Shown: positions 55,491-64,000 of the stretch, piece after piece
Layout: each line of letters begins with the position of its first letter
How positions within the stretch are numbered: position 1 is the first letter of the stretch
Source of the DNA: Tetracentron sinense
Lineage: Eukaryota > Streptophyta > Magnoliopsida > Trochodendrales > Trochodendraceae
Reading direction: 5' to 3'
Assembly: GCA_015143295.1 (NCBI GenBank)
Contig: CM026570.1
Coordinates: forward strand, 23,753,250 to 23,817,249
DNA: 64,000 nucleotides
The notes under the pieces: generated by a model
Seen by the model: the letters and a program-made list of their open reading frames with translations, nothing else
Database searches by the model: none
What the model was told of the DNA's origin: nothing
Position numbers and translations under genes: made by a program

Positions 55491-56799
55491 ACTGGTCAAT
55501 GGGCAACTTGAGACCATTTCCAAGGAGACCCAATCCCAGATCGTTCGTAAGACTTTTGATGCCTTAGCATTGTTTCTCTGAAAAGAAGGTTCTTATTTCG
55601 TTTCTCTTTTTTTTGGTGTCCCAAAGGTCCCATTCTAGTATCCGCACTAACCCACTCGGAAACCACGGAAAACAAGGTGATCCATCCGGCACTATGAATT
55701 TACTAGTTATAAATAGGTAATAAAAAATTATAAAGAAAATTTTACGTTACTAGCCTCACAAGAGTGCATGTTCTGGAGAGCCTTGGGAGTCACCATTGCT
55801 GGAGTGTTGTAATAGATGAAGTCTGCGCGTATCCTTTTAGGAGGAAACTATGAGAAGGGAATGAAGAGTGTTACTTTGGTTGCCTTCATCTGTTCATCTT
55901 TACTCAATCCGTCTCCAACCGACCATGTTTGTCAAAACTACAAATGATTGGTCAAATTATGTACAAATATTATTGGAGAAGGTAAATTTAAGGTGGTGCA
56001 AGGAAAAACACAACATTTGATGACTACACCCCATTTCTTAAGATTACTTACTACAATTTAAATCCATAAAATACTATCCGCACACCAAATAAGAAAAATT
56101 ACCTATAGAATTTATAACTATACACCGAAACTTTGAACTTATTAACTACAGGAGAAAATTCTCGGACTCACCAGCCCAACATGGTGCACCACCTATTCGA
56201 TGAACTACGTACAGGAGAAATTGTAGAACCCCGGAACCGAGTTCCCTAGGCTGTGAATAGTGCTATGAATTTTTTTCAGGCCAGAAACCTTAAGGGGATG
56301 ATGGCTTCATGTTTTAAAATGAAAGGGGGTTTCAAATGAGACAAAATATGTGTGAAAAATGTTTTAGGGTGTTGGCATGAAAACGAAACAAGAGGATGCA
56401 ATACCCTTAAGTGTCGCAAATTAAAGAGGTATTTTTGAAAATTCCCTCAACTTGAGAGAACTCTAGTTTTCGCATCCGAAATCAGAATCGAGTGATTCTT
56501 GAGCCATTATAAAGATATGAAGATCCTCTTCGAGGTTCATGTTTATCACATTTCCCGATTTTGAGTCGACGCTCGGTGAAAAGTGAGTTTTAAGCAAATT
56601 GTCTGCTGAAATTCCTGACCAATCAGATTTATGGCAACTTTAGACTATGAAGAAAGAAGAATTAGGAGTTGTCCAAAACATGAAATTTGTTCCCCTTTAA
56701 ATGTAGAATCTAACGCAAGTTGAATCGTCAAAATCAGATCACCAAGTCAAAAGTTATGGTCGAAATACCACAAAGGGAAAAATGAAGGAATGAACAGTG

Positions 56800-56965
56800 A
56801 AGGATCTATCTAGGTTGGGGAGGATAGATCCTTCAATCCCATATACTGATGAATCTATCCATCCTCATGACCGATCGATCTATCAACCCCAATTTTATAT
56901 GGGTTTTTTTGGCAGTGAGGGTTTTTTTGAAGGATCTATCCGTGCTCATGACGGATAGATCCATG
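56800..56965 (+). repeat. Palindrome cluster GGATCTATCC / GGATAGATCC
   Basis: About six copies of GATCTATC or GATAGATC, in both orientations, directly after the conserved anchor of the Tekay LTR. Confidence 0.75.
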
Positions 56966-58663
56966 GTGCATGATTTTACCTTGGAACCGACCCTTTGGGA
57001 TATTTTAAGGGTCTAAGGGTCATTGGCCTCACTCCCTTGGCCTATTTAAGCACCCATTTCGTGGTTAAGGGTTACCACAACCCTAGAGAAAGATTTTTGA
57101 GAGAAAGGAGGGAGAAGAGCATGGGTTCTTCTAAGCTTTGTACTAGTGATCAATTGAAGGCAGATTTTCGCTTCAAGCTTTCTTCCTAAACTTGGATCTT
57201 GCTACCATGGAGTATTCCTCAAGCTTGGGATTGATTCAAAAGCTTCCTCAAAGCTTTCTTTTGCCTTCAAGTAGTATTCCAAAGTGAGAAACCGTAGGGA
57301 TCTGGTTTTTGAAAGGTAGAACAATCAACTAACTTACCTTACTATACTTCATCGATGTGTAATTTGGTTTCTATGATTTAAGTAAATGGACTTGATGAAA
57401 GTTAGGATGTTTTGGCCATATTAGTAATTCCTATATTATAAGTAAGGTATAAAGCATGTTTTTGTTAAGACAAATGGTAGCTACACTTTACTAAATTGGT
57501 TGCTATAAGTTGGAAATGAAATAGTAGGCATTGATGCATGTTTTTTTAGAAGACTAAGGCATGTAGTCATATATGCCTATGCAATTGAACGAATGGTTTT
57601 ACCGTAAAGTAAGCTTAGAATTATGATTTTTACAAAATAGGCTAAGTAGCCTATGTATATGCTATGATCACTCCATGAATGAAATCCCATGATCTATTTC
57701 GATGTTTTAAAATACTCATTACGAATATTATGATACTCACACTTACTCTCATAAATATGATTTCCAAGTTCACCATGAGGTATACAAGTATTCTATACAC
57801 TTCATGTTCACAAGCTTCACATGATAACTACAAGTCTCGCATGATGATTTCACGTCTCACACGATGTTCACAAGTCACGCATGATGATCACAAGTCTCGC
57901 ATGATTCAATGATTCTCACAAGAACAGGGTTTTTATAAAGTTCATAAGCAAAGTTTTGGTTAAAAGAGAGTTCACAAGCTCACAAGGGTACAAGCTCACA
58001 AGCTCACAAGTTCACAAGTAATGGCAAGAAAAAGGAAAGTAATGGTACAGAATGATTCTAGTCATCTATCTCAGGTTGATAGAAGGTCCGTCCATCTCCT
58101 GTGGGTTCATGGGTACTAATCAATCAAGTAATACCGATCGGGGAGGCACGATAGCAGGCCGCCTGGAAGGGAAAGGGATACTGGTTGTCGGATTCCGACG
58201 AATAGCAGGCCACCCGGAAAGGAGATGGATACTGGTCGTCTACTCCGAAGGTAGCCGAAGGTGAGGATAACAGTAGGCCCGCCCAGTTTATGTGGGTACA
58301 TGGGTACTAGTTGCCCGACTCCTTCAGTGGATCTAGGGTATTTTAAATACCTGTAGATGGAAAGTAATGAAACTATGGTATTTTACAATACCCGTAATGG
58401 CAAGTAATGGAAAGTGATGGAAGGTAATGGCAAGTATCGGTAACAGATGGTAACAGACGGTAACGCAAAACTCTTCGGTGACATATGTACATGATGTTTT
58501 TAAATGCAAAGGTTTCTGCTCTCTGATTAATAGTACTGCATATGTTCTGAATTAACTGCTTTAAGATATATACTCGTTCTGCCTTGCTCTTACCTGTTTC
58601 ACTCTGATAAATGCATATTCTATCATTGATGTTTATAGTAATGCTAGTTAGTATTTTGTACAC

Positions 58664-58684
58664 GCTGAGTATTCAATGCTCAGC
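58664..58684 (+). other. Conserved LTR stem-loop GCTGAGTATT...ATGCTCAGC
   Basis: Inverted repeat about 430-450 bases before the LTR end, the same as in the other Tekay LTRs. Confidence 0.7.
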
Positions 58685-59475
58685 CGAAGTTGTTATCTTT
58701 GGCAGGTCACAGGTTGGATGGTTGTGTTCCTGAACTAAGGGTTGAGGAGGAGTATGTCGAGGAGCCGATGAGTAGTCATCAGTAATGGTTGAGTGATGAG
58801 AGGCAGAGACATGTATTTGGGTTGACCTTGTGGGTGTTTTTTTCTTGAATTGAGTTGGTAACTCAAGTTATGGATTTTGTGTATAGGGTTCATTTCGAAT
58901 TATGTACAAGTTTTAGTTTGTATTTAGTCTGAGTTGACTCTTGTACATGAGACACTGTTCTATATAGAAAAAATTTTCAGGTTCGCCTTTTAGCCTACCT
59001 TATATGCTCTTACAGGATGGTGTGTATGCCTTATGTGTCATGACAGGATAGTATGACACGGCGGTCACGAGCCAAAAGTATCCCTAACTCCTAGGGGGTA
59101 TTTTGGGTCGTGACAGAAATTGAATGAAGGCAACTCAAATAATCAAAAATTGACATGTAGATAATTAAATTCCTAACACCAATTGATCTATCAAAGAAAA
59201 TCCAAATCATATTATAAATAGCATTATTAATATTCAATGAAATAAAGAAAATCTCAGCTAAACCAAAAATTGCCAAACCAAAAACTGAGAACGGGAATAA
59301 ATGTTAGCGAATGGAGAAGTACTGGAGAAGGAGAAGCTGTTTAATACTGGGGTGTACATTATGGAAAACTTTAATACTGGGATGCACATTGTGGAAAAAT
59401 TCAAAATAGAAATCATTTCATCCGGTGTAGTAATCAAATGTTGAGTTTTGCCTTAGCACCACCTTAAATTTAATA

Positions 59476-59644
59476 GGACTTTGCTATTGAGACCGTGAAA
59501 GGGCAGAGACCACAAAGACCTTGCACGAATGCAAGGGATTTCAGGTGGGGCCCTCATTCACATGGTGGGCCCCACCTGAAATCCCATGCATCTGTGCACG
59601 GTCTTAGTGGTGTCGGCCCTCTTGCGGTCTCAAAAGCATTTCCC
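59476..59644. mobile_element. 169-bp MITE, MULE type, 9-bp target duplication
   Basis: Flanked by AATTTAATA at 59467-59475 and 59645-59653. The ends GGACTTTGCTATTGAGACCG and (inverted) GGGAAATGCTTTTGAGACCG match. An internal palindrome CAGGTGGGG...CCCCACCTG covers the middle. Copy A of the duplication lacks it. Confidence 0.85.
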
Positions 59645-60299
59645 AATTTAATAATAGTCTTTCTTCTAATATATAATGTTTTTTCACCATTAGAAATCAT
59701 TTCATTGTTTGTACCGTGCAATTGAAAAGTTCAATACAATTCTTTTAGTTGTACTGCATGTTATAAACTAAAATGAGACAACGCCCACAGGATAACCCCA
59801 AAATATATTTCTACCTTCTGAGATAAACTTGTTGAAGAAATGACCAAATATCTTCCTAACTCTGGAGTGAATTTTAATATAAGCTTCTCATATTCATCCT
59901 TGTGCATCACTGTCACCTGTTCCAATTTTAACATGTATCAAATGAACAAATAGTGAAGAAATAAACAGATGCATATGATAAATCACCAGTATATTCAGTT
60001 ATAATGGCTGATATTTCAAGAGAGATTAGAAATATCACCCAAAACCCCTAAGCCTCATCCCTCACAAGCCATAATATGTATCAACTTTGCCTAAAAATTT
60101 ATGGCTATCAATTCTTAGAAACTAGGGTTGGAATTGAGAGTTGTACTTGTCCACTAGAGTTTAGGACTTGAAAGGTGAGACACCTAATTACAAATTATAG
60201 GGGAACATTATCTGTAATGGGTAAATCTCATAAAAACCTAAGTATGGTAATAACGAGCTCGTCCTCGGTGTGATGTTATCGTTTGAGCTCATTTCCGTT

Positions 60300-60480
60300 G
60301 TCTCTTCGACGACGGGCCCGTTGTCGTATGGACAACGAGAACGTTGTCTACCGAACGACGTACCCGTGGTCTCACAGACGACGATCACATCTTCGTTCTG
60401 ACGACGGACCCGTGGTCTCACAGACGACGATCACGTCTTCATTCTGACGACGTATCCGTCGTCTTATTGTCAACGGTCCC
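60300..60480 (+). repeat. GACGACG / CGTCGTC repeat in the Tat LTR
   Basis: A 45-bp unit (GACGAC... CCCGTGGTCTCACAGACGAC) occurs nearly twice and a half at 60353-60465, preceded by GGGCCCGTTGTC and GACAACG inverted phrases. Confidence 0.8.
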
Positions 60481-60572
60481 GTATCCCAACACGTAATGAG
60501 ATCCGGCGTTATCGCCCAGTCGCCTGGGACTGATCCTACCTCCACGATGGTAGGTGGGAAACACTGTCTTGA

Positions 60573-60605
60573 CATTAAATGCAGCATTAAATGCTGCATT
60601 TAATG
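60573..60605 (+). other. 33-bp hairpin CATTAAATGCAGCATT in the Tat LTR
   Basis: Two perfect 16-base arms around a single A, about 170 bases upstream of the TATA box. Confidence 0.85.
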
Positions 60606-60775
60606 CTAGTCACCTCGGACGAGTTCCTACTCTATGCCTGCTCTCTTTTGTGTGCAGATGCGCGTGCAGTACGAATGATCGGGAGATCTATCTAAAATGA
60701 TTACTGAAGTACACATCAGGGATTTGAGGTGTGCATGGACATCAATGGGTGCCCATGGCCATGGCAAGGGTGGCC

Positions 60776-60783
60776 TATAAAAA
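60776..60783 (+). promoter_or_regulatory. Tat LTR TATA box
   Basis: TATAAAAA within GGCCTATAAAAACCTG, about 225 bases before the LTR end; it marks the U3 core promoter. Confidence 0.75.
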
Positions 60784-61004
60784 CCTGTGAAAAACAGTGT
60801 GAAGAGGACGAAAATTTTTAAGAGCTAAGACCTTAAAACTCTCTGTATTTTCTTACTGTTCATCATCTTCTACACCTACTGACTTTATCATCGGAGTACA
60901 GGTCAGGGTATCACACCCTCCACTCCAACCTTCTACCGGTAAACCAGAACTTGGGAGGAGCTGCTGCTGACGCGTGTCCTTTCGGTAATTTTCCCCTCAC
61001 AAAA

Positions 61005-61022
61005 TTGGCGCCATCTGTGGGA
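61005..61022 (+). other. Primer-binding site of the Tat element
   Basis: TTGGCGCCATCTGTGGGA lies three bases after the LTR end. TTGGCGCC-type sites are usual in Tat and related gypsy elements; the exact tRNA was not determined. Confidence 0.75.
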
Positions 61023-61069
61023 AACTTCAGCCGAACTCACCCTTTGCTCACACCACCTCTCCCGTCAGC

Positions 61070-63460
61070 ATGGCAGATAAAACTCCTCAGTCTATCGTCG
61101 AAAACCAGCCCCTTCAAGCCCTTACCTGTACCCCTTCCACCATGCAAACATTCGCTTCAGGCCAATCTTTCGGACAACCAGAGAGGCCCACGACCATACC
61201 TGATCTCATCCTGTTACTATTACAACAACAACAACAGGCCACTCTGGCCCAGATAGTCAGCCAGCAGCAGTCACTGCAGGAGCGGCTTGATACTTTGGAG
61301 CACGGTAACTTGGAGATCGATGACGAATCTCCTAGAGGGGGTTCTGCGGCTCGTAAACTCAATTTCCCTTCTTCCCCTCCTCCCAAAGCAACAGTCCCGA
61401 TCTCGCCGTCTGCACCAGAGAATCTGGAGAAAAGATTCACTCTCACTCCTTCTACTGACGAGACTGCCTATCCTCGTTCTCTTGGTGCCCATGCTGAACA
61501 ACGAGATCTCCGTGTCAGCAACGACGGGTTAAAGACAGGCTTAACCCTCAAGGACGTGGAAGCCCTGATCAATGCTCGAGTCAGAGGAACGACGAGCGGG
61601 ACCTCTCTCGATCAATATGCTCAGAAGTACAAAGACGAGGAGGAAACGTCCCCTTTTTCCAAAGAGATCGTCGAATCTTATACCCCGTCAAAGTTCACGG
61701 TACCAAATTTTGTTAAGTTCGATGGGAGGAGAGATCCTATTGACCACCTGACCGACTTCAAGAATGCTATGGCTGTCCGTAACCTGGATGATAATCTCCT
61801 CTGTAAAGCCTTCCCAAGTAGCCTGACTGGAGCGGCTGCGAGATGGTTCCGTAATCTACCCGCGGGGTCGATCAGGTGTATGGCTGATCTGAGATCAGTT
61901 TTCATTGACCAGTACATCATTAACAAGAAGAAGAAAGCAGGCGCAGATTCACTCTTCGCCATGAGAATGAAGTCGGCGGAACCCCTTAGAGATTTTATTC
62001 AACGGTTTACCGATGAAGTCTCTAATATCGATAAGATCGAGGACTGCACTTGCATAGCGGCCTTCAAGAATGCCATACCCAAGAGTTCTAAGCTCTACGA
62101 ATCTCTTGCCCTTGACTGTCTAATCAAGATGGACGAGCTGATAGTCCGTGCCTCTAAGTACGGGAGGATGGAGGAAGATATTGCAGCAACGACGAGACCC
62201 AGAGCACGAGGGGTAGATGCTGTGGAATGGGGAAGCAAACCCTCCTCGAAGAGAGGTAAGAGACCAAAGTATGAATCATCTTCCAGCAACGAGGAACCAC
62301 GGAGACGCACACGACAGGAAAAAGTGGTGTACGTTGAACGACGGGGAGAACCGAACCGACTCTCGTTGGGAGTCCGCCAAGATGTAGACTCATCAAGGAG
62401 AACGGATCTACGTTCCAACTTCCAACGGCGGGACGACCGTGCCTATCAGAGACGAGAGGAACCCGGGCATTACAAGGAGAGGGAGAATCAAGCAACAGAA
62501 AGACGTCCTTTTGCATCTCGCGGTGGTCAGGTCAACTTCTCAGCAAGCCCGGCGACGATTATGAAGACGATGGAAGACAAACCATACTTCGAATGGCCAA
62601 CACGGACCATTCATGATGTCACCTCGGGACCCAGGGCTCATGAGTATTGTCAGTACCACAAGTGCCACGGGCACCTTACAAATCGTTGTCGCATTCTGAG
62701 AGAATATCTAGAAAGATTAGTCCGTGAAGGCTATCTGGGAGAGTATGTGGACTCTGGAAGAGAAGAAGGGCATATTACGGATCCATCAACTCGGTCTCAC
62801 GAGGGAGAGCCGTCTGGTCATATGGGCCGAGGCGGGGAAGCTCCGAAGGGAGTCATAAATGTCATCCATCGCGCTCGAGTACCGGAGGTAGATATCGAGC
62901 AGCGGTACCGAGCGAAGGCAAGGAAGTTATCACACGTGGCAAAAGTTTATCAAGTGCGATCGACGACGAAGGAAGTCGAGCAGGCCCTATCGTTCACTGA
63001 TCAGGACATGACAACTGTGGTCAGGCCTCACTACGATGCTCTTGTCTTGACTATGCGAATTGGCGATTTCGACATCAGGCGAGTGCTCGTTGACCCTGGA
63101 AGTGGGGCAGATATCCTGTATCTCCATGCTTTCGCAAAGATGGGGTTGGACCCGGCGGTTCTCGTCCCTGTACAGACCCCCTTGATAGGATTCGAAGGAA
63201 GCTCGATGCAACCTGTAGGAGAAGTCGTCCTACCAGTCAAAGCTGGACCTATCATCCTGTCCACCCGGATCTCCATTATCGACGCACCGTCCCCATACAA
63301 TGTCATCTTGGGGCGATGGTGGACTCACGAAATGAGAGCTGTTCCGTCTTCCTATTATCAGGTACTAAAATTCCCTACTCCGGACGGACCAAGTGAAATA
63401 CGAGGAGACCAGCTGGCATCGCAGAAGTGTGATTATGCCTCACCCGACCCGCTCAAATAG
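61070..63460 (+). CDS. Tat-lineage gag-protease polyprotein, 796 codons, UAG end
   Basis: Uninterrupted from the ATG at 61070. A Gln-rich coiled start (LLLLQQQQQATLAQ near 50) is followed by the capsid-like core (KAFPSSLTGAAARWFRNLPA near 245, RFTDEVSNIDKIED near 310). A basic Arg-rich region (about 380-480) precedes a variant zinc knuckle C527-X2-H530-X4-H535-X4-C540. The aspartic protease has VLVDPGSGADILY with catalytic D675, followed by YNVILGRWW. Gag builds the particle and protease matures it. The stop TAG (63458-63460) is followed in the same frame by RT, so the reading frame suggests translational readthrough (see findings). Base composition is more GC-rich than the neighbouring DNA, and the lack of decay suggests a recent insertion. 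Confidence 0.88.
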   Translation: MADKTPQSIVENQPLQALTCTPSTMQTFASGQSFGQPERPTTIPDLILLLLQQQQQATLAQIVSQQQSLQERLDTLEHGNLEIDDESPRGGSAARKLNFPSSPPPKATVPISPSAPENLEKRFTLTPSTDETAYPRSLGAHAEQRDLRVSNDGLKTGLTLKDVEALINARVRGTTSGTSLDQYAQKYKDEEETSPFSKEIVESYTPSKFTVPNFVKFDGRRDPIDHLTDFKNAMAVRNLDDNLLCKAFPSSLTGAAARWFRNLPAGSIRCMADLRSVFIDQYIINKKKKAGADSLFAMRMKSAEPLRDFIQRFTDEVSNIDKIEDCTCIAAFKNAIPKSSKLYESLALDCLIKMDELIVRASKYGRMEEDIAATTRPRARGVDAVEWGSKPSSKRGKRPKYESSSSNEEPRRRTRQEKVVYVERRGEPNRLSLGVRQDVDSSRRTDLRSNFQRRDDRAYQRREEPGHYKERENQATERRPFASRGGQVNFSASPATIMKTMEDKPYFEWPTRTIHDVTSGPRAHEYCQYHKCHGHLTNRCRILREYLERLVREGYLGEYVDSGREEGHITDPSTRSHEGEPSGHMGRGGEAPKGVINVIHRARVPEVDIEQRYRAKARKLSHVAKVYQVRSTTKEVEQALSFTDQDMTTVVRPHYDALVLTMRIGDFDIRRVLVDPGSGADILYLHAFAKMGLDPAVLVPVQTPLIGFEGSSMQPVGEVVLPVKAGPIILSTRISIIDAPSPYNVILGRWWTHEMRAVPSSYYQVLKFPTPDGPSEIRGDQLASQKCDYASPDPLK

Positions 63461-63476
63461 CAATTACAGGTCGGGT
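63442..63476 (+). promoter_or_regulatory. Candidate stop-codon readthrough signal between gag-protease and RT
   Basis: AAA TAG CAA TTA CAG fits the tobamovirus-type leaky context UAG-CAR-YYA. The TAG lies in a 19-base loop closed by a perfect 8-bp stem, ACCCGACC (63442-63449) with GGTCGGGT (63469-63476). Confidence 0.6.
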
Positions 63477-64000
63477 CCGTGGAAGAGGAGAACCCGGGTG
63501 AAACGTTGACGAACCACTCTGTTGAACCCACGAAGCTTGTCGACCTGGGGACGGAGAACGAGCCAAGAACGCTACAGATCGGGACCTGTTTGACAACGGA
63601 CGAAGAGCAGGAGTTGATAAATTTTCTGAGGAAGAATCTTGATGTTTTCGCTTGGTCACACAAGGACATGACGGGTATCCGTCCTGAAATCATCTGTCAC
63701 CATCTCCACGTTGATCCCGTAGTCAATCCTGTTAAACAGAAGCCTCGTAGACTTGCTCCGGCGTACCATGAGGCCGTCAATGAAGAGATCGATAAGTTAA
63801 TTCGGCACGGGTTCATTCGTGAGGTCCAATATCCGGAGTGGATAGCCAATGTAGTAGCTGTTCCGAAGAAGAACAGGAAAGTCAGAGTCTGTATTGATTT
63901 CACTAATGTTAATAAAGCTTGCCCGAAAGACTTCTTCCCAGTTCCCAGAATCGATAGACTTATCACTGCAACCGCGGGTCACAAGATGTTGAGCTTCATG
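63461..64000 (+). CDS. Tat-lineage reverse transcriptase, N-terminal part (runs off the window)
   Basis: In the same frame as gag-protease after the TAG. A short linker (QLQVGSVEEENPGETL) is followed by LINFLRKNLDVFAWSHKDM and VDPVVNPVKQKPRRLAPAYH. Then come the RT fingers/palm start (EEIDKLIRHGFIREVQYPEW, VRVCIDFTNVNKACPKDFFP) and ATAGHKMLSFM at the window edge. No stop lies in the visible 180 codons. It would copy the element RNA into DNA. It has no ATG of its own close to the stop, so expression probably depends on readthrough or splicing. Confidence 0.85.

Larger units (their letters stand above)
56222..59115 (+). mobile_element. Solo Tekay-type LTR (2894 bp) with perfect duplication GAAAT
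   Basis: Starts TGTAGAACCCCGGAACC and ends GGGTATTTTGGGTCGTGACA. Flanked by GAAAT at 56217-56221 and 59116-59120. Contents: anchor 56709-56765, palindrome cluster 56800-56965, short repeats with CACAAGTC(T)CGCATGATGA at 57780-57910 and ACAAGCTC at 57950-58015, and the stem-loop 58664-58684. No internal coding region. Confidence 0.93.
55105..59916 (-). pseudogene. CER1 3' fragment (exons 8-10), decayed duplicate
   Basis: Exon 8-like 59916-59815, exon 9-like 55928-55755 and exon 10-like 55263-55105 keep the same lengths (102, 174 and 159 nt) as in CER1. Exon 10 still reads through to TGA with about five base differences. Exon 9 has an in-frame TAG (CAG in the intact gene, at FS-Q-FPP). Its acceptor CAG is changed to CAA and its donor GT to GC. 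Exons 1-7 are absent. The exon 8-9 intron holds a 2.9-kb solo LTR. It cannot encode a working enzyme. Confidence 0.9.
52609..60212. repeat. Segmental duplication copy B, carrying later insertions
   Basis: Direct repeat of 21649-24972, interrupted by a TIR element (53235-54603), a MITE piece (55357-55490), a solo LTR (56222-59115) and a MULE-type MITE (59476-59644). Homology ends at GGGAACATTA, where the Tat LTR begins at 60213. Confidence 0.9.
60213..61001 (+). mobile_element. 5' LTR of a Tat-lineage Ty3/gypsy element (789 bp)
   Basis: Starts TGTAATGGG directly at the end of duplication B and ends TTCCCCTCACA. It carries a 45-bp GACGACG repeat (60300-60480), a 33-bp hairpin (60573-60605) and a TATA box (60776-60783). 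The element runs past the window end, so the target duplication cannot be checked. Confidence 0.85.

Noticed and set aside
55105..59916. Second functional CER1 gene
   Set aside because: Exons 1-7 are absent, exon 9 has a stop and altered splice sites, and a solo LTR interrupts it.
61114..63306. Antisense open frames up to 120 codons opposite gag-protease
   Set aside because: Shadows of a GC-rich sense ORF; no recognisable family.
63461..63510. 2A-like peptide (EENPG) right after the gag-protease stop
   Set aside because: The residue after NPG is E, not P, and the D of the D-x-E-x-N-P-G-P consensus is missing, so ribosome skipping is not expected.

Overview
The window is nuclear DNA of a flowering plant. 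It holds one apparently complete host gene with plant-type introns, set among nested LTR retrotransposons (Ty1/copia with an env-like ORF, Ty3/gypsy Tekay/Del type and Tat type) and small terminal-inverted-repeat elements. There are no bacterial-style operons, and I recognised no rRNA, tRNA or CRISPR array. The species cannot be named from this sequence.

Host gene: a CER1-like (ECERIFERUM1) very-long-chain aldehyde decarbonylase/alkane-forming enzyme lies on the minus strand at 34797-22781. I could trace ten exons, giving an uninterrupted 618-residue protein with the three His boxes of the family. Introns 4 and 7 are swollen by small transposons, and intron 6 has a GC-AG boundary. Its 3' part (exons 8-10 plus downstream flank, about 21649-24972) recurs in direct orientation at about 52609-60212. 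That second copy is decayed and was later interrupted by several insertions, including a 2.9-kb solo LTR.

Layout. 1-1090: minus-oriented copia LTR fragment. 1091-4600: non-coding, with minisatellites. 4600-7030: minus-strand Tat-lineage pol remnant. 7030-9130: Tekay-type LTR, primer site and broken gag. 9131-10448: plus-oriented copia LTR. 10449-19050: minus-strand copia composite (pro-gag, LTR, env-like ORF) split by a 3.5-kb solo Tekay LTR. About 19050-20555: another Tekay LTR fragment. 21649-34797: CER1 gene and its 3' flank. 34800-37600: its upstream region with a small MITE. 37680-52580: a copia element (C3) with an env-like ORF, itself interrupted by a Tekay LTR fragment and, inside its 3' LTR, by a second copia element (C2, 42294-51753, duplication GTAGC). 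52609-60212: the partial CER1 duplicate. 60213 to the end: the 5' part of a largely open Tat-lineage element (LTR, primer site, gag-protease ORF, start of RT).

Most unusual signals. (1) Each LTR family carries its own cluster of short near-palindromes in U3. In the three Tekay LTRs that retain this part the cluster directly follows a conserved anchor, and in three copia LTRs it sits just upstream of the TATA box. (2) In two copia elements the element's own LTR palindrome reappears immediately upstream of the env-like ORF. (3) In the Tat element the gag-protease ORF ends at a UAG in a tobamovirus-type readthrough context, inside the loop of a GC-rich stem, and the frame then continues into RT.
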